Part shown: positions 9,987 to 15,557 of the stretch, piece by piece | Numbering within the stretch: position 1 is the stretch's first letter | Layout of the letters: each line of letters opens with the position of its first letter | Source of the DNA: CAYJVP01 sp964373615 | Lineage (GTDB): Bacteria; Patescibacteriota; Patescibacteriia; UBA9934; GWF2-40-263 | Direction: 5' to 3' | Assembly: GCA_964373615.1 (NCBI GenBank) | Contig: CAYJVP010000021.1 | Location: forward strand, 1-16,124 | Length of the DNA: 16,124 bases | The notes under the pieces: model-generated | Databases searched by the model: none | Seen by the model: the letters and a program-made list of their open reading frames with translations, nothing else | Told to the model about the DNA's origin: nothing | Made by a program: the position numbers and the translations under genes

Positions 9987-10913
9987 ATGAACTCCGAAAT
10001 CCGCAAAGATTATATTCAGGAAAAATACGTGATGATCGCGCCGCGTCGTTCAGAGCGGCCGATCCTTGAGCGGCCGGTGTGCGAAGAGCCTCATCCGCCC
10101 GCTTCGCGCTGCCCGTTTTGTCCGGCGCGTCTGTCGCCGCGAGAGATCATCGCGACCTTTGGTCCTGGGGATCCTTGGGAGATCGCGGTTGTTGAAAATG
10201 TCTACCCTGCCGTGTCGCTTGAGAATGTCCGGGCGTACGGGAAACAGGAGGTCGTGATTGAGACGGGAGACCACGCGGCCCAGCTTGAGGATTTGCACGA
10301 GGAACATATTGCGGACATCCTATCAGTGTACGGAGCGCGGTCGTCTGCCCTTTGTGAAATTCCTCACATGGAGTACATCCTGACATTCAAAAACAGCGGT
10401 GGTCGTGCTGGAGCATCCGTGCCGCACGCTCATTCTCAGATTTTTGCGACGAGTTTTCTTCCGCCGCATTTGCTCGACAAGTCTCAAAAAGTTCAGGAGT
10501 ACAAGCTGCGTCATGGCACATGCGTCTACTGCGATGTGATGCGAGCAGAGCGCGAGAGTCCGCGGTTTGTGTTCGAGGACACAAACGTCATTGCGTTTAC
10601 GCCATATGCTTCCATGCATAACTATGAGGTTTGGATTCTCCCTAAGCGCCACATGGACAACATCGCTTTATTGATGGAGCCGGAGCGTCTGTCTTGGGCC
10701 GGCGTGCTGAAAAGGCTGCTTGGAGGCATTGTGCGGCTGAAACTTCCGTACAATTATTACTTCCATCAGCTCGTGCACGACGAAGACCAGCATCTGTACA
10801 TGAAAATTACGCCGCGCGGCAGTGTTTGGGCTGGCGTTGAAATCGGCTCTGGGCTCATCATTAATCCCGTGCCACCCGAGGAAGCCGCGGCGTATTATCG
10901 CGAGCGATTCTAA
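9987..10913 (+). CDS. GalT-like (HIT superfamily) nucleotidyltransferase
   Basis: 308 residues from the ATG at 9987, one base after ruvC. A longer in-frame extension to 9903 overlaps ruvC and is rejected. It has the two-domain layout of galactose-1-phosphate uridylyltransferase relatives. CPFC (Cys42, Cys45) begins the first metal site, VVENVYPAVS is the conserved nucleotide-binding stretch, and SVPHAHSQI (His147, His149, Gln151) carries the likely nucleotidylated histidine. The second half restarts with CVYC (Cys179, Cys182) and ends in YFHQLVHDEDQHLYMKITPR. Family members transfer UMP or AMP between sugar phosphates. The usual GalT HPHxQ is HAHSQ here, so the sugar and nucleotide could differ from GalT (for example the ADP-glucose phosphorylase type). 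No other galactose gene is nearby. Confidence 0.8.
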   Translation: MNSEIRKDYIQEKYVMIAPRRSERPILERPVCEEPHPPASRCPFCPARLSPREIIATFGPGDPWEIAVVENVYPAVSLENVRAYGKQEVVIETGDHAAQLEDLHEEHIADILSVYGARSSALCEIPHMEYILTFKNSGGRAGASVPHAHSQIFATSFLPPHLLDKSQKVQEYKLRHGTCVYCDVMRAERESPRFVFEDTNVIAFTPYASMHNYEVWILPKRHMDNIALLMEPERLSWAGVLKRLLGGIVRLKLPYNYYFHQLVHDEDQHLYMKITPRGSVWAGVEIGSGLIINPVPPEEAAAYYRERF

Positions 10914-10941
10914 AAAAACTCCCCCCCTCTGGTCTTCCCTC

Positions 10942-10969
10942 CCCTTCGACTCGCTGCGCTCGCTCAGGG
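10942..10969 (+). repeat. REP-like palindrome C
   Basis: CCCTTCGACTCGCTGCGCTC followed by GCTCAGGG carries the same CCCTTCGAC...CTCAGGG ends as 212-261 and 291-309. It lies 28 bases after the GalT-like gene. Confidence 0.5.
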
Positions 10970-10990
10970 TCGGTCAGGTCACCCCCAGCA

Positions 10991-11015
10991 GGTAAGGGGA
11001 GTGTCTCCCCTTACC
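10991..11015. repeat. 10-bp perfect hairpin
   Basis: GGTAAGGGGA (10991-11000) pairs with TCCCCTTACC (11006-11015) around GTGTC. No T tract follows. It may contribute to 3'-end stability of the GalT-like transcript. The rest of 10914-11040 shows no gene. Confidence 0.4.
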
Positions 11016-11042
11016 ATCCCCTCGTTCGACTCCCATCACTGA

Positions 11043-11083
11043 CAGATGAAAATGCCACCACTTCGTGGAGGCATTTTCATCTG
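11043..11083. terminator. Bidirectional terminator between the GalT-like gene and tRNA-Gly
   Basis: CAGATGAAAATGCC (11043-11056) pairs perfectly with GGCATTTTCATCTG (11070-11083), with an inner CCAC/GTGG helix closed by a TTC loop. A and T tracts lie within the arms, so it can act in both directions. On the minus strand it begins inside the CCA end of tRNA-Gly. On the plus strand it would stop read-through from the ruvC operon. Confidence 0.7.
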
Positions 11084-11156
11084 GAGCGGGTAGCGGGAGT
11101 CGAACCCGCGTCATCAGTTTGGAAAACTGAGATAATAACCGTTATACGATACCCGC
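11082..11156 (-). tRNA. tRNA-Gly(UCC)
   Basis: Read on the minus strand, the acceptor GCGGGTA (11156-11150) pairs with TACCCGC, with discriminator T and an encoded CCA (11084-11082). The anticodon arm is TCAGT-TTTCCAA-ACTGA, giving anticodon UCC. The T arm GCGGG-TTCGACT-CCCGC is intact. 75 nt including CCA. Confidence 0.95.
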
Positions 11157-11269
11157 CCGACCGAGCGACCCAACGAATGTGTTCAGTCTCCGCCCGGATG
11201 ACCCCCGCCAGAATGACTCTGTCGGGCTGGCGGTCGGGCAGGGTTCGGGCGGGCCCGCAGGCAGGGAAG

Positions 11270-11298
11270 AGTATAGTGAATTTTTCCGCGCTGCGCAA
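11270..11298 (-). promoter_or_regulatory. Promoter of tRNA-Gly
   Basis: On the minus strand, TTGCGC (11298-11293), 17 bases, TATACT (11275-11270). The start would be about 106 bases upstream of the tRNA. This leader contains a CCGCCAG/CTGGCGG inverted repeat and is unusually GC-rich. Confidence 0.5.
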
Positions 11299-11301
11299 GT
11301 G

Positions 11302-12129
11302 CTATTTTGACGCTCGTTCTGAGCGTTTTTTTAGCCACCGACCGAGTGGGATTGCCATCAGAATGAGGAAGAAGCCAAAGAACTGAACCCAATCGAATCC
11401 CGTGGCGGGCGCCGCGGTCGGATATGTCTCTCCGATCGGCGGCGGAAATCCAACGCCGGGCGCCACATCAACCTGGGTGTATGTGCCGTCGCTGGCAGCA
11501 ACGGCCGCACGCCACGTGGGGTTCAGGTTGCCCGGGAGTTCTGCAAACGGGATGAGAAACGTGATGTCACGACCACTCATCGTGAACGCCATTGCCGTTT
11601 CAACATTCATCGCCCAAAAGTCTTCCGGCGCATTGTACCAGCGATAGTCTGTGTACCAAGAAAGCTCTGGCGTGTACTCGATGCTGAATTCCCGGTCCGT
11701 TTCTGCTCGGATGCCGTCCGGCGCGTTATTCGTTGAGTTTTCGTCTCCATCGACATAGAATAAAACGTTTGCCTTTCCGGACGGGCGATCCTGAAGGTCT
11801 TCTGCGAGGGTGAACGTAACCACCCACTGTTCTTGACTTTCGTTTTTTTTGAGCGCGACGCCGACAAGATCGGCCCAAGGCACGAGGATATCTGCGGACG
11901 CACCGTATCGATTCAGGACATCACCGACCGGATCTTGCAAAGCGACGGCTCCCTGTGCAGACGCGAACGGTTCTCGCTCCTCTGTTTTTGTTCCCGATGA
12001 AAGTTGCTCGTCCGTGTATCCGATCGATCGCAAATAATCGTTTGTCCCCGCGCGTGGTTCGCTTTTGAACTCAGCGGTAAGCGGTGTAAGGAGAAACGCG
12101 CAGATGGTGAGCGTGAGGACGGTTTTCAT
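11302..12129 (-). CDS. Secreted, C-terminally membrane-anchored protein of unknown function
   Basis: 275 residues. Residues 1-19 form a signal peptide (MKTVLTLTICAFLLTPLTA). The bulk is an extracytoplasmic region with beta-rich stretches such as QWVVTFTLAEDLQD and NVLFYVDGDENSTNNAPDG, reminiscent of carbohydrate-binding or DOMON-like beta sandwiches, but I cannot assign a family. One transmembrane helix lies near residues 248-264 (VQFFGFFLILMAIPLG), followed by a basic tail (RWLKKRSERASK) that should stay in the cytoplasm. A strong GGAGG (12144-12140) sits 10 bases before the ATG. It follows the YkuK-like gene by 19 bases, so the two form an operon. Its last codons overlap a plus-strand terminator-like hairpin (11310-11332). 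Confidence 0.8.
   Translation of the reverse strand: MKTVLTLTICAFLLTPLTAEFKSEPRAGTNDYLRSIGYTDEQLSSGTKTEEREPFASAQGAVALQDPVGDVLNRYGASADILVPWADLVGVALKKNESQEQWVVTFTLAEDLQDRPSGKANVLFYVDGDENSTNNAPDGIRAETDREFSIEYTPELSWYTDYRWYNAPEDFWAMNVETAMAFTMSGRDITFLIPFAELPGNLNPTWRAAVAASDGTYTQVDVAPGVGFPPPIGETYPTAAPATGFDWVQFFGFFLILMAIPLGRWLKKRSERASK
11310..11332 (+). terminator. Plus-strand intrinsic terminator inside the 3' end of the minus-strand gene
   Basis: ACGCTC (11310-11315) pairs with GAGCGT (11321-11326) around GTTCT and is followed by seven T residues (11326-11332). The orientation suits a plus-strand transcript. No plus-strand gene is apparent in 11157-11301, so it may block antisense read-through or end an unseen small RNA. 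Confidence 0.5.
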
Positions 12130-12148
12130 AGATCAAGGTCCTCCGACA

Positions 12149-12622
12149 TTAGAGCAGGCGGTCTGCAACCGCGGATGCCGCGCAGGAGTGAGGTTTGATC
12201 GCGACCATAAATCCGTTTCCGCGCACAAAGCCGCAGATCTCGCGAATGAGGTCGCGCGTCGGTCCGCGCTCGCCGATATCGCAGTGGATTTCGACGTGTC
12301 CGCGCAGGCCGCGTCCTGCCAGTTCGCGAATGACTTCGCGTGCGATGTCGGTCGAGAGCATCGTCTCTTGCCAGATGCGTTCGCGCAGCGTCGCCTCGAG
12401 CTGATCGATCGTGCGCTGCGTAAAATAGCGTCCGCCGCGTCCGTGGCGATAGATGACGATCGCGGTGATGTACTCGGTTTCTCGCTCACGTTCCTCGGAG
12501 TCTGTTCCGATGTAGATCGAATACTCGTAGTTTCCGTTTTGTGAAACGAGAAAAATTACGAGGTCCTCAATGACCTCGTCGAAACTCATCTGGCCTTTTG
12601 TCGGACTGTGAAACGCTGACAT
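12149..12622 (-). CDS. YkuK/DUF458 family RNase H-like protein
   Basis: 157 residues from the ATG at 12622, which gives MSAFHSPTKGQMSFDEV, the usual start of YkuK relatives. An in-frame ATG at 12679 overlaps the promoter and is rejected. The family is predicted to have an RNase H fold. Candidate acidic active-site residues are Asp41 in YIGTDSE, Glu86 in RIWQETML, Asp115 in EIHCDIGERG and Asp154 near the C terminus (KPHSCAASAVADRLL). The biological role of the family is not established; nuclease activity is inferred from fold and motif. Only a weak AAGGG precedes the start. It heads an operon with the membrane-anchored gene 19 bases downstream. Confidence 0.85.
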   Translation of the reverse strand: MSAFHSPTKGQMSFDEVIEDLVIFLVSQNGNYEYSIYIGTDSEERERETEYITAIVIYRHGRGGRYFTQRTIDQLEATLRERIWQETMLSTDIAREVIRELAGRGLRGHVEIHCDIGERGPTRDLIREICGFVRGNGFMVAIKPHSCAASAVADRLL

Positions 12623-12650
12623 GGGTTGCCCTTCGCACGAGCTGATGGCC

Positions 12651-12679
12651 AGGTTACTGGATTGGGGGGAGCCGGTCAA
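12651..12679 (-). promoter_or_regulatory. Promoter of the YkuK-like operon
   Basis: On the minus strand, TTGACC (12679-12674), 17 bases, TAACCT (12656-12651). The start near 12644 leaves about 22 bases before the ATG at 12622. It is divergent from, and three bases away from, the tRNA-Pro promoter. Confidence 0.55.
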
Positions 12680-12681
12680 TC

Positions 12682-12710
12682 TTGTCGAAACGTGCTATTT
12701 TTGCTACGAT
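12682..12710 (+). promoter_or_regulatory. Promoter of tRNA-Pro, extended -10
   Basis: TTGTCG (12682-12687), 17 bases, TACGAT (12705-12710), preceded by TGC (extended -10). The tRNA begins 11 bases after the -10. Confidence 0.7.
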
Positions 12711-12720
12711 GCCTCCGCTT

Positions 12721-12796
12721 CGGGCCGTAGCTCAGTAGGTAGAGCGCGTGGTTTGGGACCACGAGGTCGCTGGTTCGAGCCCAGTCGGCCCGACCA
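12721..12796 (+). tRNA. tRNA-Pro(UGG)
   Basis: Acceptor CGGGCCG (12721-12727) pairs with CGGCCCG (12786-12792), then discriminator A and an encoded CCA. The anticodon arm CGTGG-TTTGGGA-CCACG gives UGG. D arm and T arm (GGTTCGAGCC region) are intact. 76 nt. Confidence 0.95.
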
Positions 12797-12836
12797 AAAA
12801 TCGACCCACTAGTGGCGGGTCGATTTTTGTTTTTTA
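12796..12836. terminator. Bidirectional terminator, tRNA-Pro / secreted repeat protein
   Basis: AAAAATCGACCC (12796-12807) pairs with GGGTCGATTTTT (12817-12828), with T-rich sequence to 12835 on the plus strand. The reverse strand also ends in a T run. It serves the tRNA and the converging minus-strand gene, whose stop codon lies at its edge. Confidence 0.75.
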
Positions 12837-14003
12837 GTACGGATAGGTGATGTCGTCATCCGCCTCGAGTTCTCCTCCGTCAACGTAGAGATCAAGTGTT
12901 TCCTCTGAGATGCGGACGATGAACGAAGACTGGAATCGCATGTCTTGGTACACGTCGCTTGGGATCGTATAATAGGTGGCGTTTGAGATGTACACAACCT
13001 GGCCGTCCGGCAGATAGCCGACCGTTCCATCTGGATGCACAGCAGAGTCGAGGTTCTCACCCTCTGTGTAGTTTGTGAAAAAAGCGTCTGAGATGTCGAT
13101 CACACGATCCGCCCATGCCTCGCCATACAACTCCTCGGCAATGTTCTCGCTTGCGATCCAGCGCAGAACGCCGTTTGGTTCAACCGCGTACACTCGTGGA
13201 TCAGAAACGATCTTCACGAGATAGGTCCCGGCTCGCACCGTGACGTTGTCGGAGAGTTGGTAGTCGGCAAGGTTCTCGCTGTCAATAAACGCCACGTCGT
13301 CAAAGTCTTCCCACCAGGATGTGTAGACGGACTCGGTTGGGAAGGCGTGTCGCATTCTATTTTCATCAATGACGTACACGGCCGCATCAACCGTTGTTTC
13401 TGGATCTCCGTCATCAACGAGTTTCACGAGCATGCCTCGGATCGCCGATTCCTCTTCCTCCTCACTCGTCTCTTCTGTCTCTTCGGATTCCTCTGTTTCT
13501 TCCTCTATCGCTTCCTCCTCCGTCTCCTCGGCCGTTTCTTCCTCGGGTGTTTCGTAGGTCTCCGCTTCAATCGCATCGAGCTTCCACACCTCTTCCTCCG
13601 TGCTCGTAATCTTCACGTATCGATAGGGCGTTGTTTCGCTATAGTCAATCGAGAGCGAGGATGTATAAAGCTGCAAAATTGCACTCGACGATTGGACGGT
13701 CGTGAAATCTGCGTCCTTAAACTCCGCGCGGTACGTCGCGCCAAAATTTAGGATTTGGTAATACAGCGTGAGATCCCCGGTTCCTTCTTCGCCTTCACCC
13801 ATGTCAAGCGTGATCGATGCGTCGCGGGCGAGGAATTGGGTGTAGACCTGGTCAGCCTCTCCAATCGATTCGACCGGGAGATATGTTTGGTTGGAGGCTT
13901 GGTAAACCGCATCTGCGTAAGCATCTGCATCCTCGGCGTGTGCCGGGGTTTGCACGAGGCTGAAGAAAAGACTTGCGATGACGAAAATGGAGGCGATGCG
14001 CAT
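12834..14003 (-). CDS. Secreted repeat protein with Glu-rich linker (CPR-type surface protein)
   Basis: 389 residues from the ATG at 14003; a longer frame to 14051 is rejected because the signal peptide starts here. Residues 1-23 are a signal peptide ending AHA. Residues about 60-145 form a beta domain with SITLDMGEGEEGTGDLTLYY and end in YRYVKITSTEE. Residues 147-185 are almost wholly Glu with Thr/Ser. Residues 190-389 contain three imperfect repeats built around VYxI/VYAV, an Arg-x-Phe/Trp stretch and an acidic turn (AAVYVIDENRMRHAFP, RVYAVEPNGVLRWIA, QVVYISNATYYTIP). No anchor or enzyme motif is visible. I associate this architecture with Parcubacteria-like secreted proteins; the function is unknown. 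No Shine-Dalgarno sequence precedes the start. Confidence 0.8.
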   Translation of the reverse strand: MRIASIFVIASLFFSLVQTPAHAEDADAYADAVYQASNQTYLPVESIGEADQVYTQFLARDASITLDMGEGEEGTGDLTLYYQILNFGATYRAEFKDADFTTVQSSSAILQLYTSSLSIDYSETTPYRYVKITSTEEEVWKLDAIEAETYETPEEETAEETEEEAIEEETEESEETEETSEEEEESAIRGMLVKLVDDGDPETTVDAAVYVIDENRMRHAFPTESVYTSWWEDFDDVAFIDSENLADYQLSDNVTVRAGTYLVKIVSDPRVYAVEPNGVLRWIASENIAEELYGEAWADRVIDISDAFFTNYTEGENLDSAVHPDGTVGYLPDGQVVYISNATYYTIPSDVYQDMRFQSSFIVRISEETLDLYVDGGELEADDDITYPY

Positions 14004-14028
14004 AAAATTGTTTTGATGTTCGAAGGTA

Positions 14029-14037
14029 AGTGTAGCA
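14029..14037 (-). promoter_or_regulatory. Possible extended -10 for the secreted repeat protein
   Basis: On the minus strand, TGC (14037-14035) followed by TACACT (14034-14029), the same extended -10 pattern as the tRNA-Pro promoter. No convincing -35 is seen. The start near 14022 would give a leader of about 19 bases. Alternatively the gene is read through from tRNA-Phe. Confidence 0.35.
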
Positions 14038-14052
14038 ATTTCGACCCACAAA

Positions 14053-14127
14053 TGGTGCCTGGGGTCAGAATTGAACTGACGACACGTGGATTTTCAGTCC
14101 ACTGCTCTACCACTGAGCTACCCAGGC
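14053..14127 (-). tRNA. tRNA-Phe(GAA)
   Basis: On the minus strand, acceptor GCCTGGG (14127-14121) pairs with CCCAGGC, with discriminator A and encoded CCA (14055-14053). The anticodon arm GTGGA-CTGAAAA-TCCAC gives GAA. T arm GTCAG-TTCAATT-CTGAC. 75 nt. The 5' end is five bases after the mgtC-family stop codon, and no terminator is visible before the next gene. Confidence 0.95.
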
Positions 14128-14132
14128 CCGCT

Positions 14133-14582
14133 TTATTTTTCTTCCCCTCCTTCAACATGCACCGTTCGCAGAACCGCAAGGGCCACAAGGGAAAGCAGCG
14201 TCGCCATGATGGCGAGGTCAAACAATCCCAGCCCCGTCACAAGTCCGATGGCGGCCACAACCCAAATGCTTGCTGCGGTCGTGAGCCCGATAACCATCCC
14301 TTTGGCCTGGATAATGGTTCCGGCGCCGAGGAACCCAATGCCAGTCATGAGGCCCGCCGCTGTTGCGGCCAAGCGCGAAATGTCAACCGTTTCTGGCGTT
14401 GGGGAGAGGCTGGCGATTTCAATGGAGGCGATGGCAACCGTTGCGGTTCCGATACCAACAAGAATGTTCGTGCGCATCCCCGCCGGCTTGTGGCGGTACT
14501 CCCGTTCAAAGCCGATCGCTCCGCACAAAAATCCGGCAACGATGAGGCGAATGAGAATGTCGAGCGTGGAAAGTTCAGGCAT
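14133..14582 (-). CDS. MgtC/SapB family membrane protein
   Basis: 149 residues, essentially the conserved membrane domain alone without the C-terminal cytoplasmic extension of longer MgtC proteins. The family blocks GAIGFEREYRHKPAGMRTNILV, GIGFLGAGTIIQ and GLTTAASIWVVAAIGL are present, with about four or five hydrophobic segments. MgtC relatives are linked to growth at low magnesium and to control of ATP synthase in pathogens; in free-living or episymbiotic bacteria the role is unclear. The ATG at 14582 has no Shine-Dalgarno sequence, and a 14-bp palindrome lies nine bases upstream. tRNA-Phe follows five bases after the stop, implying a shared transcript. Confidence 0.9.
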   Translation of the reverse strand: MPELSTLDILIRLIVAGFLCGAIGFEREYRHKPAGMRTNILVGIGTATVAIASIEIASLSPTPETVDISRLAATAAGLMTGIGFLGAGTIIQAKGMVIGLTTAASIWVVAAIGLVTGLGLFDLAIMATLLSLVALAVLRTVHVEGGEEK

Positions 14583-14591
14583 AGTTTATTT

Positions 14592-14623
14592 CAGGAATCG
14601 CTTTCTACTGAAAGCGATTCCTG
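14592..14623. promoter_or_regulatory. 14-bp perfect palindrome before the mgtC-family gene
   Basis: CAGGAATCGCTTTC (14592-14605) and GAAAGCGATTCCTG (14610-14623) are exact inverted repeats around TACT. It ends nine bases from the mgtC-family ATG. It could be an operator or an mRNA hairpin controlling initiation. On the plus strand it is followed by ACGCTGTTTTT, so weak terminator activity for plus-strand read-through is also possible. Confidence 0.45.
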
Positions 14624-14929
14624 ACGCTGTTTTTAAGTATTTTTCAAAACTTACAGCCAGATTTTGATCTTGAAATGCACCGTAGAAAAAGAGTTTCCAA
14701 GGTCGAAATTTCGCGGTATGTTTTGACGCCCCACTATTGTGGTGAGTAAGGCGACTTTTTCAGTCTGTTGTATAACCTTTGTATATTTGTTCCGGAAAGT
14801 GTTCGCTGCGAAGAATGTAAACGTAGTACATACTGAAGTGCTGGTCAACTTGAAGTTGCGTACGCGTGTGGATGGCCTGCCATTCGAAGCCCCGAAGTTT
14901 CTTGGTACAACCTTATATTTCTGTCAGAG
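14624..14929. other. Non-coding stretch, no gene seen
   Basis: No open frame in this stretch looks like a protein. Small symmetrical sites are visible, such as CAACTT-G-AAGTTG near 14850 and CCAC-TATT-GTGG near 14732. A frame on the plus strand from 14739 runs antisense into tRNA-Ile and is judged spurious. No confident promoter was found. Confidence 0.4.
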
Positions 14930-14984
14930 CCCCTTCTTCGCTAAAGCTTCGAAGGGCATTCTCCGCCCCTTCGGGGCGAAGAAT
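14930..14984 (-). terminator. Tandem hairpins after tRNA-Ile
   Basis: On the minus strand, ATTCTTCGCCCC (14984-14973) pairs with GGGGCGGAGAAT (14969-14958; one G-U) around GAA. A second imperfect hairpin, GCCCTTCGAAGC with GCGAAGAAGGGGC, follows to about 14930. There is no T tract, so this may be a processed 3' end or REP-like element rather than a classical terminator. Confidence 0.4.
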
Positions 14985-15060
14985 GGTGGGCGTGGATGGA
15001 CTCGAACCATCGACCTTCACATTATCAGTGTGACGCTCTAACCGCCTGAGCTACACGCCC
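14984..15060 (-). tRNA. tRNA-Ile(GAU)
   Basis: On the minus strand, acceptor GGGCGTG (15060-15054) pairs with CACGCCC (14994-14988), then A and encoded CCA (14986-14984). The anticodon arm TCACA-CTGATAA-TGTGA gives GAU. D and T arms are intact. 77 nt. It stands alone, not inside an rRNA operon in this window. Confidence 0.95.
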
Positions 15061-15064
15061 ATGA

Positions 15065-15104
15065 GGAGAACTTCCTCGATCCCATCAATTTTAGAAAGTT
15101 CTCC
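15065..15104 (-). promoter_or_regulatory. Leader hairpin of tRNA-Ile
   Basis: GGAGAACTT (15065-15073) pairs with AAGTTCTCC (15096-15104), located between the promoter and the tRNA 5' end at 15060. It may guide 5' processing. Confidence 0.35.
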
Positions 15105-15127
15105 AGCCGATATTAAATGGCGAAAAT

Positions 15128-15156
15128 AGTATAACAAAGCGAATTTTTAAGGGCAA
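15128..15156 (-). promoter_or_regulatory. Promoter of tRNA-Ile
   Basis: On the minus strand, TTGCCC (15156-15151), 17 bases, TATACT (15133-15128). The predicted start is about 60 bases before the tRNA. Confidence 0.6.
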
Positions 15157-15344
15157 GCCTCGCCTGCAGGCTTTTTGGGCTACGGCCGACCATCTCGCGG
15201 CTCCCAAGCTGCTACGGACACCCCGGCACGGTCCCAACGGACACGGCCGGTTTTCTTTTCGCGTAAGTTTCAGCGAGATGAGCAGTGGATGAGCAGAGAC
15301 CGTTGCAAAACCCGTTTTTATGGCCCCTAAAGTCCTACGCTTGT

Positions 15345-15386
15345 TGTACCGTCACTAAATTGTACCGTCACTTAGTGACGGTACAA
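15345..15386. repeat. Duplicated arm with palindrome: two alternative hairpins
   Basis: TGTACCGTCACT (15361-15372) and AGTGACGGTACA (15374-15385) form a perfect palindrome around one base. A second copy of the left arm, TTGTACCGTCACTAA, begins near 15345 and can pair with the same right arm over about 15 bases. Function unknown; an operator or attenuator-like switch are both possible. Confidence 0.5.
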
Positions 15387-15422
15387 GAGTCGTTCGGTCG
15401 GGCGGGTGTCGAATGAGTTAGC

Positions 15423-15462
15423 CAAAATTTATTTCTTCGACAGGCTCATGGGATAAATTTTG
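15423..15462. repeat. REP-like stem-loop D
   Basis: CAAAATTTAT (15423-15432) pairs perfectly with ATAAATTTTG (15453-15462) around a 20-base loop, TTCTTCGACAGGCTCATGGG. The loop matches that at 291-310 at 16 of 20 positions, but the stem is different. Downstream AGTTTCGCAA resembles AGTTTCGTAA at 324-333. Confidence 0.55.
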
Positions 15463-15492
15463 ACAGTTTCGCAACGTCTCCGAGGGCTGGGG

Positions 15493-15520
15493 TTGACTTT
15501 TGCCATTTTTTTGATACCCT
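15493..15520 (+). promoter_or_regulatory. Promoter of the VanX-type gene
   Basis: TTGACT (15493-15498), 16 bases, TACCCT (15515-15520), with TG at 15512-15513 (extended -10). The leader carries a small hairpin CTGCC (15530-15534) / GGCAG (15539-15543) just before the ribosome binding site. Confidence 0.5.
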
Positions 15521-15557
15521 ATCGTGTCACTGCCCATCGGCAGGATAGGAGGTGCAC

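Larger units (their letters stand above)
15157..15492. other. Non-coding stretch with palindromes, no gene seen
   Basis: No convincing open frame. It holds a short stem AAGCCT (15155-15160) / AGGCTT (15168-15173) with a T run, a 9-bp direct repeat GATGAGCAG at 15277-15285 and 15288-15296, the hairpin near 15345-15386, and REP-like stem-loop D at 15423-15462. GC content is uneven. Confidence 0.4.

Noticed and set aside
14739..15041. Plus-strand frame of 100 codons ending in a GWTRTIDLHIISVTL-type tail
   Set aside because: Its C-terminal part is the antisense of tRNA-Ile, a well-known source of spurious gene calls.
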